Assembly (NCBI GenBank): GCA_015680685.1
Contig: MNCI01010504.1
Coordinates: 824,502 to 888,501, forward strand
Origin: Gnetum montanum
Lineage: Eukaryota; Streptophyta; Gnetopsida; Gnetales; Gnetaceae
Direction: 5' to 3'
Length of the DNA: 64,000 bases
Below the pieces are notes generated by a model, which did no database searches, was not told the DNA's origin, and saw only the letters and a list, made by a program, of their open reading frames with translations. Made by a program: the position numbers and the translations under genes. Positions 44,436-54,789 of this stretch are shown piece by piece (position 1 is the first letter of the stretch; each line of letters opens with the position of its first letter).

Positions 44436-46108
44436 TTAGACATAGTACCATTTCAGGTACAGATGATTTGTGGGATTAGCAAACTCATTACTATCCATGT
44501 CAGTAAGTTTGAATGCTCCATTATTGTACACCTTTATGACCAAGTAATTCCCTTCCCAGTTAGTTGAGAACTTATCTAGGTGTTCACAGATGGTTTTTAG
44601 GACTAGGTCTCTCTCCTTAATTGGGTATTTATCAAAATCATGTTTGTGTTGTTGTTGATGTTGTTTCTGGTACCACTCGATTTGATCAAGCATTCACACA
44701 CATTCTTCCTCCATTGAGTCAAATTCAGCAATGCATAGTTCATTGTTTTGACTTTCATCAAGGAGTCCTGAGAGAGCTATCTGCAACGAGGGAACCTGTA
44801 ACTCTAAAGGTAAAACAGCTTCAAATCCATACACAAGACTATATGGAGTTTTACATGTAGATGTTTGATGTGTCATTCTGTATGCCCACAATGCGTAGAC
44901 TAATTGTTTATGCCATCATTTCTTGCTCTGATTTAGCATCTTTTTGAGCACCATGATGATAGTTTTTCTTGTAGCTTTTGCTTAACCATTGCTCTATGGG
45001 TAGTAAGGTGATGAAAATGCATGTTTAATACCTAGACTTTCACAGAAACGATTAGTATCTATACTGCTAAACTGTGGCACATTGTCAATAATGATGGTAA
45101 TTGGAATACCAAAATGGGTCACAATGTTTTCTATTATGAAATTGTAGATGGGTTTAGAAGTGGTCTTCCTAAGGGGAATAGCTTCTACCCATTTTGTCAA
45201 GTATTCGGTTGCAGTGATAATAAATCTATGTCCCGTAGAGGATGATGGTGTTTACGGTCCAATTAAGTCTAATCCCCATTTTTGGAATGGTCATGTGATT
45301 TGTGTTGTATGCAATTTGTTAGGTGGAATGTCTATTAGATTACCATGCTTTTGGAAAATGTCACATGTTTTGACCTTGGAGGTGCAATCGTACTTCATGT
45401 GTGGCTAGTAGTAGCCTAAGCGCCTAATCTTTGTTGCCATTGCTTTGGGTGTAATGTGCCCTTCACAAAGTCCTTCATGGACTTGTTCTACAATCATTTG
45501 ATCATCGATTCTACTAGCACACATCAACAAAATGCCTTCATAGGATTTGTGACACAAGGTGTCTCCTATTAACACATATTGTCGGGAGCATTTTTGCACA
45601 GTGTCCTTTTGAGCGTTTGTCAAATATCATGGAGGCACACCTCTTAGAAGGTACTCTTTGATGTCATCATACCATTCTATTGTATATGTTATACTAACAT
45701 ATGCTATAGGCATTTCATCAAGAGCGTTAATTATAGGTTCAACACAACTTGTTATAGAGCTAGGCAACGCATGGAACATTCTAGGTGTCATGTTTAAGGC
45801 TAATGTAGCAAGTGCATCGACGATGGTGTTTTCGCTTCTAGGGACATGTTGTATATCTATTTCTACTAGTTTCCTCAGTAGATGTTTAGTCAAATCACAA
45901 TATGGTTGCAAATAGAGAGCCTTACATGCATAAACCTCAGTGACTTGATTAATGACTAGCTGTGAATCACCTTGAACTACAAGATGTGAGATTCTTAAAG
46001 TCAATGCTGCTTGAAGACCTCTAAGGATACCTTCATATTCCACCATGTTATTGGTACAGGGAAAGCTCAATTGGTAGGAAAAAGGTTGGATTTCTGCAAA
46101 GGGGTATG
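44436..46108 (-). pseudogene. pol of element C: end of archaeal-type RNase H and integrase
   Basis: Starts at the D junction within the archaeal-type RNase H (YPFAEIQPFSYQLSFPCTNN, then EYEG, QGDSQLVINQV and NTIVDALATLAL). Integrase zinc residues are present around 45480 (HEGLCEGH). The core gives YFTKWVEAIPL-like text and IIDNVPQF (45200-44994), with the Gly of DNGPQF changed to Val. The C-terminal part has WEGNYLVIKVYNNGAFKL and ends near 44436. Stops and short indels break it into five pieces. Less decayed than B. Confidence 0.85.
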
Positions 46109-46342
46109 TGAAACACCCTAAAATTTCAAGGCATCCTTGCTTCACTAGGCCTTCATAGTTCAGGTAGCATCATGGAAGTTCATCAGGAGATGGACATTCT
46201 AGGCTTTAGGTTGTTCAGTTAGGAAAATTTTCTAGCTAGGTAATTCATTCGGCTAACAACCTACATAGGAATGATGCGGAGAGTTATCGGCGGTGCTCAA
46301 AATATGCAAAACAGTTTGGCAAGTTTTCTAAGTCAAGGAGTT

Positions 46343-46980
46343 TGCTATGCTACACCACGCTATATAGCGTAGCAGGCTTCAGGAGAAAATTGTTCAGATA
46401 GTTAACCATAAATTGTTGCAAGACAATATGCTATGCTATGATATGCTATGTAGCATAACACAGCATAGCAAGAGCAAGATAGGAAGGCTCGGCTAACTCA
46501 GTGATTTCAATTGCACTTAGTTAGTGCCTTTGGCCTTTGAACATAGTTACTTTCCTCAACTCCAAGTTCTTCAGCAATGGCTCCTTCACCAAAAAGTGGA
46601 AAACTTAGTAAAAAGTAGGCATGTCAGCTGCTATGCTACGCAGCGTAGCAACTCAAATACATCTCAAAGTGCAAGATCAACAAATTCACAAGTTTCATAG
46701 TGCGAAAGGAAAAGTTTACAGATTGTCAACGTTTTTACATATTGTCGACGTTTTTGTGACTAAGGCTAGCTGTTACGCTATGCTACACTACATAGAATGG
46801 CATAGCGTAGCAAAAATTCAATAAAACAATTAGCACACTTCAAAGGTTCCCAGCACATGCAATAGGATGCAACACAAGTTTTTGCTTCTGGCGGCTACGC
46901 TGCATAGCGTAGCAGGGCATAGCAAGTTGCTATGCTATGTTCACATGTCACAGTGTAGCAAGCAGCTACGCTACATCAAT
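46343..46980. repeat. palindrome cluster in U3 of element D
   Basis: Includes a perfect odd palindrome TGCTACGCAGCGTAGCA (46634-46650) and related imperfect ones near 46350, 46430-46470, 46770-46812 and 46885-46935. Position upstream of the TATA box, as in B. Confidence 0.78.
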
Positions 46981-47195
46981 GTACTTCATCCAATCACACT
47001 ATTAACACACATCTCTAGGCTTTGACAGTGCAATTACAACATGGTAGACTTGTATTTACAACATGGCAAGGTCCAACGATCATACACGTCCATGCAGCAT
47101 AGGCTCAGCCAACGGTCATTCATGCAGCATAGATATGGCAACACGAGCCTTGGACACGTGGCATCCAAACTGCATCTCTTGCGTGCCCTTAGCCC

Positions 47196-47203
47196 TATAA
47201 ATA
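47196..47203 (+). promoter_or_regulatory. TATA box of element D LTR
   Basis: TATAAATA on the plus strand, confirming the opposite orientation of D. Confidence 0.75.
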
Positions 47204-47841
47204 ACCCAATGGGCAACACTCAAAAGGTCCCCCAGTCGAGAAGTCAATCAGTTGATTGGTGAATTAGGTGATGGATGAGAAAGGAGTTACCATTACATTC
47301 CTAAGCATTGTAAACATCTTGTTTGACATTATAAACAGTTAGCACTCCTATTTGGCATTCTACTCTATTCTTTCATGCTAATCACATAGCACTTTTGCAT
47401 TGTTGACTCCCGAGTCTGTGTTTAAGCATATAGCTATCTTGCTCTAAACATCTTGGTTACTCTTGGGATCTCTGAGCCCTTTAGCATCACGCAACCAATT
47501 GTATCCACCTTGACAGGATGAAGTCATGTTCTTGAAGTAGTGCATTTTTCTAACTACATTTTACTTTGCGTTTCTACTTGTTATTGCATTTTACATTGTT
47601 TTCTGTCTCTCTTGCATTTAAACCTTATTTTATGCTATAAATTTCAATTTTTCAAATTACCTTGTTGTAAAAGGTTATATTAACACTGACTAAGTCACTC
47701 TCTGATCAACTAGATAGTTTAGGATGCCCCATTTCCATTTTATCCAGCACGTCCCTCCAGCGGATTCGGGGTTAATACTGTCACAACCGATGACCTCTTG
47801 GTGTTTTCCAACCACCAACATTTTCAGTCACAATAGTTTTC

Positions 47842-47860
47842 TAGTGATAGAAGGACGGAC
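47842..47860 (+). other. probable primer-binding site of element D
   Basis: TAGTGATAGAAGGACGGAC, nine bases inside the LTR end; 13 of 19 positions match the site of A. The TGG opening is decayed to TAG. Confidence 0.5.
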
Positions 47861-48245
47861 TTTGGTGTCCTTTCCATGTGTCATGGTAGTCTTGTAAGCC
47901 TTCTACACCCTGATATGCATTAGCGTAAACCTAACACCCTTTTGTAGTTGTTTACATGTCGTGTGGTGCAGATTGGTTGCCTCAACAGTTCCTCGGGAAC
48001 CCTATAGGACATAAAGCCTCCAACCACCAGTTGACTTGCCTATTTTATGGTAGTCTTGTACGTGCTTGATAACTTATCATGCACTAGTGTAAAGGTGACA
48101 CCATTTTGCAGTTGTTTACGCATCGTGTGGTATAGATCGATCGCTTCAACGGTTCCTCGAGAACCCTGCAAGGCATAAAGCCTTTTTGATAGCTTTCCAA
48201 TTTTTTAATTTTTTTCTTCCATTTGAAAAACTATTTAGCTTAACA

Positions 48246-50890
48246 ATGGCTTCCTCAGGCACCATTGCTAACATCCTCAATGTTGAGGTTCCCATCCTGG
48301 TTCAAGGCACCATTAGTGTCGAACAACCACTAAACTTGATGCTGGAAACATGTCGATCCCTCATGATTCAAAATCGAGAACCTAAGGGATTGATCCAGCA
48401 ACATGAATGCTATAACTTCCTCTGTGCAAAGGTGTAGGAAAATCTACCCTTGGATATGCATGAACTCAAAGACAAAGCTAGCTTTGAGTTTTCTTACTAT
48501 GATGGGAAGGAGTTTGTGCTCACTCTCGACACTTCCATCCCTTTGACACAAATGAACCAATGGCTTTTAGACTAGCTAATCTAGTTGGTTAGACTTAGGG
48601 AGCAAAAGGACATGGTGTCTAACCATGAGGACACCTTCCAGGATAGATAGGAGGAACTCGATTCCCAATTTGACGGGGGAGGTCAAACCAACCCTGCTAT
48701 CATCCCTCCTCCTCAGTCCTTCTAGACTAACCTGTTGTCTATCGCTGCTTCCTTCGTGATTACGCCTACATTTTCATAGCCCACAATCACATCTGCAATG
48801 GGTATCCATGTCGACCCCTCAGCATATCAACATCCTCTTTCACCTATTTCACCTATTTCATTTGCAGCCACTATTCCTTTGCAAACCATTCATCAATCCA
48901 TCCTTGTAGAAAATCACATGCCAATCATGGCTACCCTGCCACATGTGCAGATCATACCAGCTTTGTAGCCATACGCAACTTCCTCTTCCATTCCCGCATT
49001 TATGTTTGTCCCACCATCAGTGGCAGGCCTAGGCCCATCAACATGGTGGAACCCAGTCTCTATTCCCCCTACTACAATACCATCATAGGTGTCTCACCAC
49101 ATTCCCCACCAGGCATACCAAACCCCATAGACGGTACAACCTAGTGCAGGAATATGGTTGTTTCCACCTCACACACAAGCCACCCATTTCATGGTGCATC
49201 CTACGATTTCTACCTCAACAGCACCACCTACTGGGTGGTGTACAGTGCAAGTGGTGCCCTTCATAGGGGACACCCCAACAGTACCACCAATGGGTCATGC
49301 TACTACCCCTGCCACCCCACAGATGGGAGCTTCCTCGACGGTTCCTCAACTGTCCACATCGTCCTAGGGTCTAGACCAAGCATTCCAGCTCATCTAGACC
49401 CTCACTAATGAAATAAAGTGCCTTAAGGATATTGGGTCTGACACAGTAGAAGTCATGGACTTTTACTAAGATGACCCCATTAGCCCTGCAGTCCTTGCAC
49501 TAACACTACCTTGAGGGATGTCTCTTCCCCACTTCACAAAATACAATGGGGAGGGAGATCCAAATGCACATCTTGTTACATTTAGGTTTGAATCCTTATT
49601 GTTTCAACAATGGCTACACATGATTATTCATGTCTTTGCTATGTACTTGACCGGAAGGGCCTTGGATTGGTATCACATGCTACCATGCTCATCTATTTCA
49701 ACCCTAAAGGAGCTTCTAACCCAGTTCGTGATGTGCTTCAAGTATAACTTGAAGTCAAAAATCACACTGGATCAGTTGATGAGTGTGAAGCAGGAACCTC
49801 TAGAGCTGATCAAAAAGTTCATCTAGCATTGGAGTGCAAGACCCTTGATGAAATCTGTGAGCCCATTGTAGAAGCCCACCTATTGGCTGTCTTTAAGGGT
49901 ACAGTGAATGACTTCATCAAGTCTAAACTGTATTAGCTCACTCCTTGCACTCTTAGTCAAGGATTCGGTTAGACTAAGAGCATATAGGATGGAGATATAC
50001 ATAGATTGGGGGTTTATGTAGATATGCATAGACTAAGAACCAATCTATGCATATCTACATAGACCCCCTCAATGCTAACAATGTCAGTTATGTTATCAAC
50101 ACCATAAACATTGACAGTGATCCTAGGCCCCCCAGCAACCATTTGTGGTTTACGTTCCTCAGCACAGCGCACCAACACCATGAGCAGCTGGCCAAAGCTC
50201 ATAGCAACCGTTTGTCCTAAGGGTTCCTCCCCAGCCATCCATCCCCATGCCACCTACTAGCAAAACCATGCCATCCCTCCCATTAGCTTCATTTTTCATT
50301 AGGGGCCAACTCATTCAACAGCCCCCATCTTGCGCAAGGCAGCTACTTAGCCTTCTCATCCTAGAAGATGACAAGTGCATTTCACATGTGAGACCTCGAG
50401 GGAAGATACTACCTCAGGTACTTCCAATCTTACATCCTCAACCCCTGCATCTATGCCCTCATCACCAAAAATGGATGGTGATGAAACCACACAGTCCACG
50501 CCACCCTGCCAAGAAGGGTCTAAACCTAGATCTAAAACCACCCCTCCTCAGGAAATTTGTCTCTTGGGATGAATAGAAGAGAAAAAAGGTGGTAAACAGG
50601 GTGGTGGCCAAAACCTTCTAGATGCCCTCTCTTAGGTCAAACAAGCTCTGAAGAAAAAGAACACTACACTGAGCTTGTACGACCTAATCATGAAATCCAT
50701 ACCACACTGTGAGGCTCTGATTCACATGTTGATGGTGATTTCGGTCAACGAAGACATTCCAATGGAAGAGGAAGCAATCCATTCGGTCATGCTTTCCTCC
50801 ATGCCTGCAGAGCAAAAGCCATCCCAACTAACTTTCTGCAATGACTCCATTAGGGAAGATCCTGAAAGGGGTCAGGTGACCATAGCACCC
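48246..50890 (+). pseudogene. gag of element D
   Basis: Starts MASSGTIANILNVEVPILVQ and stays largely in one frame to the core despite many stops, most explicable as C-to-T changes. A Pro/Thr/Ser-rich linker runs to about 49400. The core block at 49518-49826 reads MSLPHFTKYNGEGDPNAHLV, LTGRALDWYHMLPCSS, LTQFVMCFKYNLKSKITLDQ, almost as in A. After a long hairpin at 50008-50068 the sequence is rearranged and the Cys/His cluster of A is not visible. The last part (50660-50880) has YDLIMKSIPHCEALIHMLMV, matching the YDLVLTSQTQREALVRMLTS of E. Confidence 0.82.
50008..50068. repeat. long hairpin inside gag of element D
   Basis: Two 25-bp arms (50008-50032 and 50044-50068) are inverted copies with one mismatch, around an 11-base loop. 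No terminal repeat or duplication of a transposon is visible, and the gag sequence around it is out of register with A. Confidence 0.85.
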
Positions 50891-51030
50891 CTATTCATCA
50901 TAATTTAGGTTAGCCAACGTTGGATCCGACAGGTGCACGTTAATGATGAGGCGGCTACCAATGTCATCCCCTTCCCTATTGTAGACAAGTTGGGTTTGGT
51001 CAACTAGATCAAACCCAAAACTGTACCGCC
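50891..51030 (+). pseudogene. protease start of element D
   Basis: Reads IRQVHVNDEAATNVIPFPIV then DKLGLVN, a stop, and IKPKT; it corresponds to VHVDDGAATNVVPYSIVDRL in A. The active-site DDG is NDE here. It is cut by the LTR of E at 51031. Confidence 0.75.
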
Positions 51031-51741
51031 TGAAATCGTCGGTCCCCAGTTGGAACGGGAAACAGAGACTGCGGGATCGCAGGGCGAGCACAGAAGACCC
51101 CACCTTCACCTGAGGGCGTGCTGGAATGTACGAAGGTAGGGTACCTTGGGTGGTCTGCACGCGGATCAGACAAGGATTTCCCCGAGTGCCACCGAAGTGT
51201 TATACGCTGGGTTATGCGTAAACAAAGCATAAGCACTGAAATCGGCGCAGACAGCGTAAGCGTAAAAGGGCATAAACAGGGTCGGGCGTAAGCAGCGTAA
51301 ACAAATATAGGCATAGCGTAAGCGTATATAGGCGTGAGCAGCGTAAACATCGTAGGTGTAAAGACCGTAAGAAAGCGTAAGCAACGTAAACAGTGTGGGC
51401 GTATACAGACGCAAACGCAGCGCGGACGTAAATAGGCGTAAACGAAACGTGGGCCAAATTAACGTAAAACTATAAAAGAACTTGCAACAAACGTAAACAG
51501 TGGATTACAGAGTTAAAATGTTATGCACTAGTCTAACGCAGTCGTGTAGAGACACAAGGCGGACGTAAAGCCTCGGTGGACGTAGGGGTGCAGTCGGCTG
51601 ACACTGTAGGCGGAGCGCGGATCGTGCTCGGCGTACAGAACTTCCAGCGTAAGCGTAAGCGTAAAGGGGTTTTTGCAGTGTAATTGCTCTGGGTCTGCTC
51701 TGGTAAAATTTTTCCGACCTTAAAAATGCAGAAAACTGAGC

Positions 51742-51749
51742 TATTTATA
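51742..51749 (-). promoter_or_regulatory. TATA box of element E LTR
   Basis: Minus-strand TATAAATA between the palindrome-rich U3 and R-U5. Confidence 0.75.
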
Positions 51750-51822
51750 GGGGTAGGGTTACCGTGAAAAGCGAACAAGGAGACACGTGGCGTATAGACC
51801 GGGTGTTTACAATTTAGAAACA

Positions 51823-52060
51823 TGGTATACGCTGGGCGTATATGCTACAACAGGCCGGCGTATACGCTGGGCGTATATGCCGGGCGTGTACGCTGGGCAT
51901 GGACTTGGATGGATGTTGGCGTATACGCTGGGGCGTATACGCTGATGGATGCTGGATGTCGACTTGCTTCAATTCTTGCTCCTGTTGCACCTGCTGAGCG
52001 TGCGTGTGAGACGTGTATGCAGAGCATCGGGCGTAGACGCTGGGCGTATACACTGGCACA
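51823..52060. repeat. GCGTATACGC palindrome array in U3 of element E
   Basis: Several copies of GGCGTATACGCTGGGCGTAT and variants, about 20-35 bp apart. The same core recurs in intron 1 of the antisense gene of this element (57969-58430). Confidence 0.8.
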
Positions 52061-52189
52061 ACACTTAGTAAAAACCAGGTGTTTGATTCTCAAAATTTCC
52101 CGGTGTGACTTCAAATGTAGCCAAAGTCATCTGTGGGTCACAGGGATCTACTTCTTGTCAAAAAAATGCTAAACTCAAAGATTTTTGTG

Positions 52190-52265
52190 GTGTTTCATTG
52201 GCCCCTCTTTGTTGACACTTGGAGAAATCGACCCGAGAAGCATCGACAAAGAAGCGCAAAACACC
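52190..52265 (-). other. PPT and LTR-bridging inverted repeat of element E
   Basis: GTGTTTCA is followed by TTGGCCCCTCTTTGTTGACA. AAAACACC lies at 52258-52265, and TCGACAAAG (52243-52251) can pair with CTTTGTTGA. The minus-strand PPT is CAACAAAGAGGGGCCAA. Confidence 0.72.
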
Positions 52266-53185
52266 ACAAACAACTTGATAAAAGCTTTGTCCCTTTGCCA
52301 CTTGACCAGATATCATCGTACCATGTTCAGTGGTGAATGGGATTGGAAGGGCGAGATTGGCAACTCGTAGGAGGGAAGGGATCGTGGGGATCGGTGAGTA
52401 CCCAAGGGATCATACTGGGGAAGTGGGATGTTCAGGGGTGTTCAGGGGTGCGGCATGCCAGTCCTTGTCGATAGCCATCTTTGGGCAGACTTGGAATTCA
52501 AGCATGTGATGTGCATCCTTTGGCGGAACAGTGCTCTTGGTGATTTGTCAAGAGAACCGATTGTCACTACCAAAGTCACGGGGTGATGTTTTGCATTCTT
52601 TGGAGGAACAACTCCCTTCTTTGGGGAAACTGTTAGCAAAGAGCCAAAGCCATGCGATAGGATGTTTCTTGACTACTTTTGACATGAGTACGTATTTTCA
52701 AGAACGATACCTTCCTACCTGGGGCTTGTATGGGAAGTGCCAAGGGTCCCGTTTTTTTTTTTTTTTTTTTTGAAATTTGTCCTTGTACTCATGCGCGAAT
52801 ATTGTGTTTTGTGTGTTGTGACTGCTGTAACGTTTCGTAGTGTGCAATAGTTTGGTAAACAGATAGTGGGTTTTTGGGGAATGGGAATGTGCGGGTTAAC
52901 GGTTTGATTTAGTCACGCCAGGTGGATGAACGGACATTGCCTCATCTTGCTGTCTATGATGAAACGCACTCTCGTACAAGAACTTCCGAGCGTCATCCTA
53001 CGAACACAACTCCAAAGAGTCAAGAAAACCATGAGTGAATTAATGAGTTTAGATTTAAACAACTGCAGGTGAACAAAAACATTGTGCCGATTCTGAGCAT
53101 TGAATGCGAATGTCGACGATGCTGATGAGGGATGCAATGATTTTGATGAATGAATGTGGCTGTGGAGTGAGGAGTCGAAGATGAA
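52266..53185. other. 3' non-coding region of element E
   Basis: Counterpart of 42949-44045 in C. Contains a run of about 20 T (52753-52772). No reading frame resembles a known protein. Confidence 0.5.
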
Positions 53186-53189
53186 CATG

Positions 53190-53572
53190 CCAGTTTATAG
53201 TCTTAGAGGACTATTATGGGTTAGTTTTGTGTCGTAACCCGTTGGACATTGCCCGTTTAGCGTCGTGGCAGACGTTACATTGCCAGTTTTGAGTCTTAGC
53301 AGACCATGAAGAGGCGAGCTAGTTTATAGTCTTAGCGGACTCCGTGGTGTTAGTTTAAAGTCATAATCCACGACTATTGTGTGGTATCATTTTATAGTCA
53401 TGATTCCAGGACTATTCTGTGGTATCAGTTTATAGTCGTGATTCTAGGACTATTCTGTGGTATCAGTTTATAGTCGTGATTCCAGGACTATTCTGTGGTA
53501 TCAGTTTATAGTCGTGATTCCAGGACTATTCTGTGGTATCAGTTTATAGTCATGATTCTAGAACTAGCGCGT
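53190..53572. repeat. hairpin-motif array E-i
   Basis: About nine copies. The last four or five are nearly identical units of about 41 bp containing AGTTTATAGTCGTGATTCCA, with the stem ATAGTC...GACTAT around a 10-base loop. The first copies have the short loop (TAGTCTTAG...GACTA). Near-identity suggests recent local amplification. Confidence 0.85.
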
Positions 53573-53586
53573 ACCTGAGTTTTAAT

Positions 53587-54789
53587 TCATGTATAGAATG
53601 GTTTTAGGAATAAGTGATTGGTTGGATTTGCAAATTCTATTCCATCCATGTCAGCTAGCTTGAATGCTCCGTTGTCAAATGCTTTGATGACTAGATAAGG
53701 CCCTTCCCAATTGACTGAGAATTTATCTGGGTGTTCACAAACAGCTTTAAGCACGAGGTCTCCTTCTTTGATGGGGCACTTACGAATATCATGCCGATGT
53801 CGTTGCCGCTGTTGTTTTTGGTACCATTCGATCTGATCGAGTGCGCGCACGCGCTCCTCCTCCACCGAGTCTAGGTCAATGATGCGTAGATCATTGTTTT
53901 GCACGTCGTCGAGGAGTCCAGAAAGCATGATCCTTAGAGATGGTACCTGTAATTCCAAATGTAAAATGGCTTCTGAACCGTAAACAAGACTGTATGGAGT
54001 TTTACCTGTCAAAGTTTGGTGTGTAGTACGGTATGCCCACAATGCATACACTAGTTGTTCGTGCCATCTTCGTTTGCTTTGGGTTAGCATCTTTTTGAGT
54101 ACTGTGGTAATTTTCTTATTTGTTGCTTCCGCCTACCCATTGCTCTAAGGATAATAAGGGGATGAAAACGAATGTTTGATCCCTAGACTATCACAAAACG
54201 TTTTGGTCTCGGCACTGCTAAATTGTGGCCCGTTGTCAGTGATGATTGTCATGGGAATGCCAAAACGGGTTACAATGTTTTCGAGGATGAAGTGGCACAC
54301 GTGTTTAGAAGTAGTTTTTCGAAGGGGCGCAGCTTCTACCCATTTCGTGAAATATTCGGTTGCTGTTATGATAAAGCCATGTCCGGCAGAAGATGTGGGT
54401 GTTATTGGGCCAATGAGGTCCAGTCCCCACTTCTGGAAGGGCCATGTGATTTGTGTTGTGTGCAACTCATTTGGTGGGATATGGATGAGATTACCGTGTT
54501 TTTGACAAATACTACACGTTTTGACCTTGGACTGACAATCGTATTCCATGTGTGGCAAGTAGTAGCCTAAATGTCTTATTTTCGTTGCCATTGCCTTTGG
54601 TGCAATGTGTCCCCCGCATATTCCATCGTGTACTTGTTCAACAATTGTTTGGGCTTCGGTACTATCGACGCATGTTAATAGTATACCTTCGTAGGATCGG
54701 CGACACAATGTGTCTCCTACTATTGTGTATTGTTTAGAATTTTTGCGTACTGCATCCTTTTGTGCGTTGGTTAAATGTTGTGGTTTCAC
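53587..54789 (-). pseudogene. integrase of element E
   Basis: The first block (54789-54145) has the zinc residues HDGICGGH and TCSICQKH, then KWGLDLIGPITP (first Asp) and ITDNGPQFSSAE (second Asp). Two stops close together (near 54142 and 54130) interrupt the segment before the Glu region SNG-AEATNKK. The second block (54090-53587) has LWAYRTTHQTLTGKTPYSLV, WEGPYLVIKAFDNGAFKL and ends LKPFYT. Both stops fit CAG changed to TAG. It overlaps the end of the RT frame by a one-base shift near 54785. Confidence 0.92.

Larger units (their letters stand above)
41220..46108 (-). mobile_element. element C: left part of a Tat/Ogre-like element, inserted in B and interrupted by D
   Basis: 3' LTR 41220-42881, PPT and non-coding region, hairpin array C-i, integrase and archaeal-type RNase H (46108-44436). 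It is cut inside the archaeal-type RNase H by the LTR of D at 46109. RT, antisense gene, gag and 5' LTR are expected beyond the window. Possible left target duplication TGTTC (41215-41219). Confidence 0.82.
46109..47832 (+). repeat. 5' LTR of element D
   Basis: Begins TGAAACACC, the complement of the LTR ends of the minus elements, and ends ACATTTTCAGTCACA, matching the complement of the A and B LTR openings. TATA box at 47196-47203. Upstream of it lie several GCTATGC/GCGTAGC palindromes, so it is closest to the B LTR in word content. Confidence 0.82.
46109..51030 (+). mobile_element. element D: left part of a Tat/Ogre-like element in plus orientation, inserted in C and interrupted by E
   Basis: The only plus-strand member of the stack. 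5' LTR 46109-47832, PBS 47842-47860, gag 48246 to about 50890, protease start to 51030, where the LTR of E interrupts it after DKLGLVN-like sequence. Pol, antisense gene and 3' LTR would be beyond the window. Possible left target duplication GTATG (46104-46108). Confidence 0.85.
51031..52197 (-). repeat. 3' LTR of element E
   Basis: Starts TGAAATCGTCGGTCCC, ends GTGTTTCA; 1167 bp, the shortest LTR of the set. TATA box at 51742-51749. U3 (51823-52060) holds GCGTATACGC palindromes. R-U5 (51200-51480) has many GCGTAAGC/GCGTAAAC words. The open frames on both strands here are products of this simple composition. Confidence 0.85.

Noticed and set aside
51009-52114. Overlapping frames on both strands in the LTR of E
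   Set aside because: Simple GCGTAA and GCGTATACGC composition is open in many frames; no conserved protein.
53190-53572. CRISPR-like appearance of regularly spaced repeats
   Set aside because: Setting is a plant retrotransposon, the repeats carry internal stems with nearly identical spacers, there are no cas genes, and the related arrays have irregular spacing.
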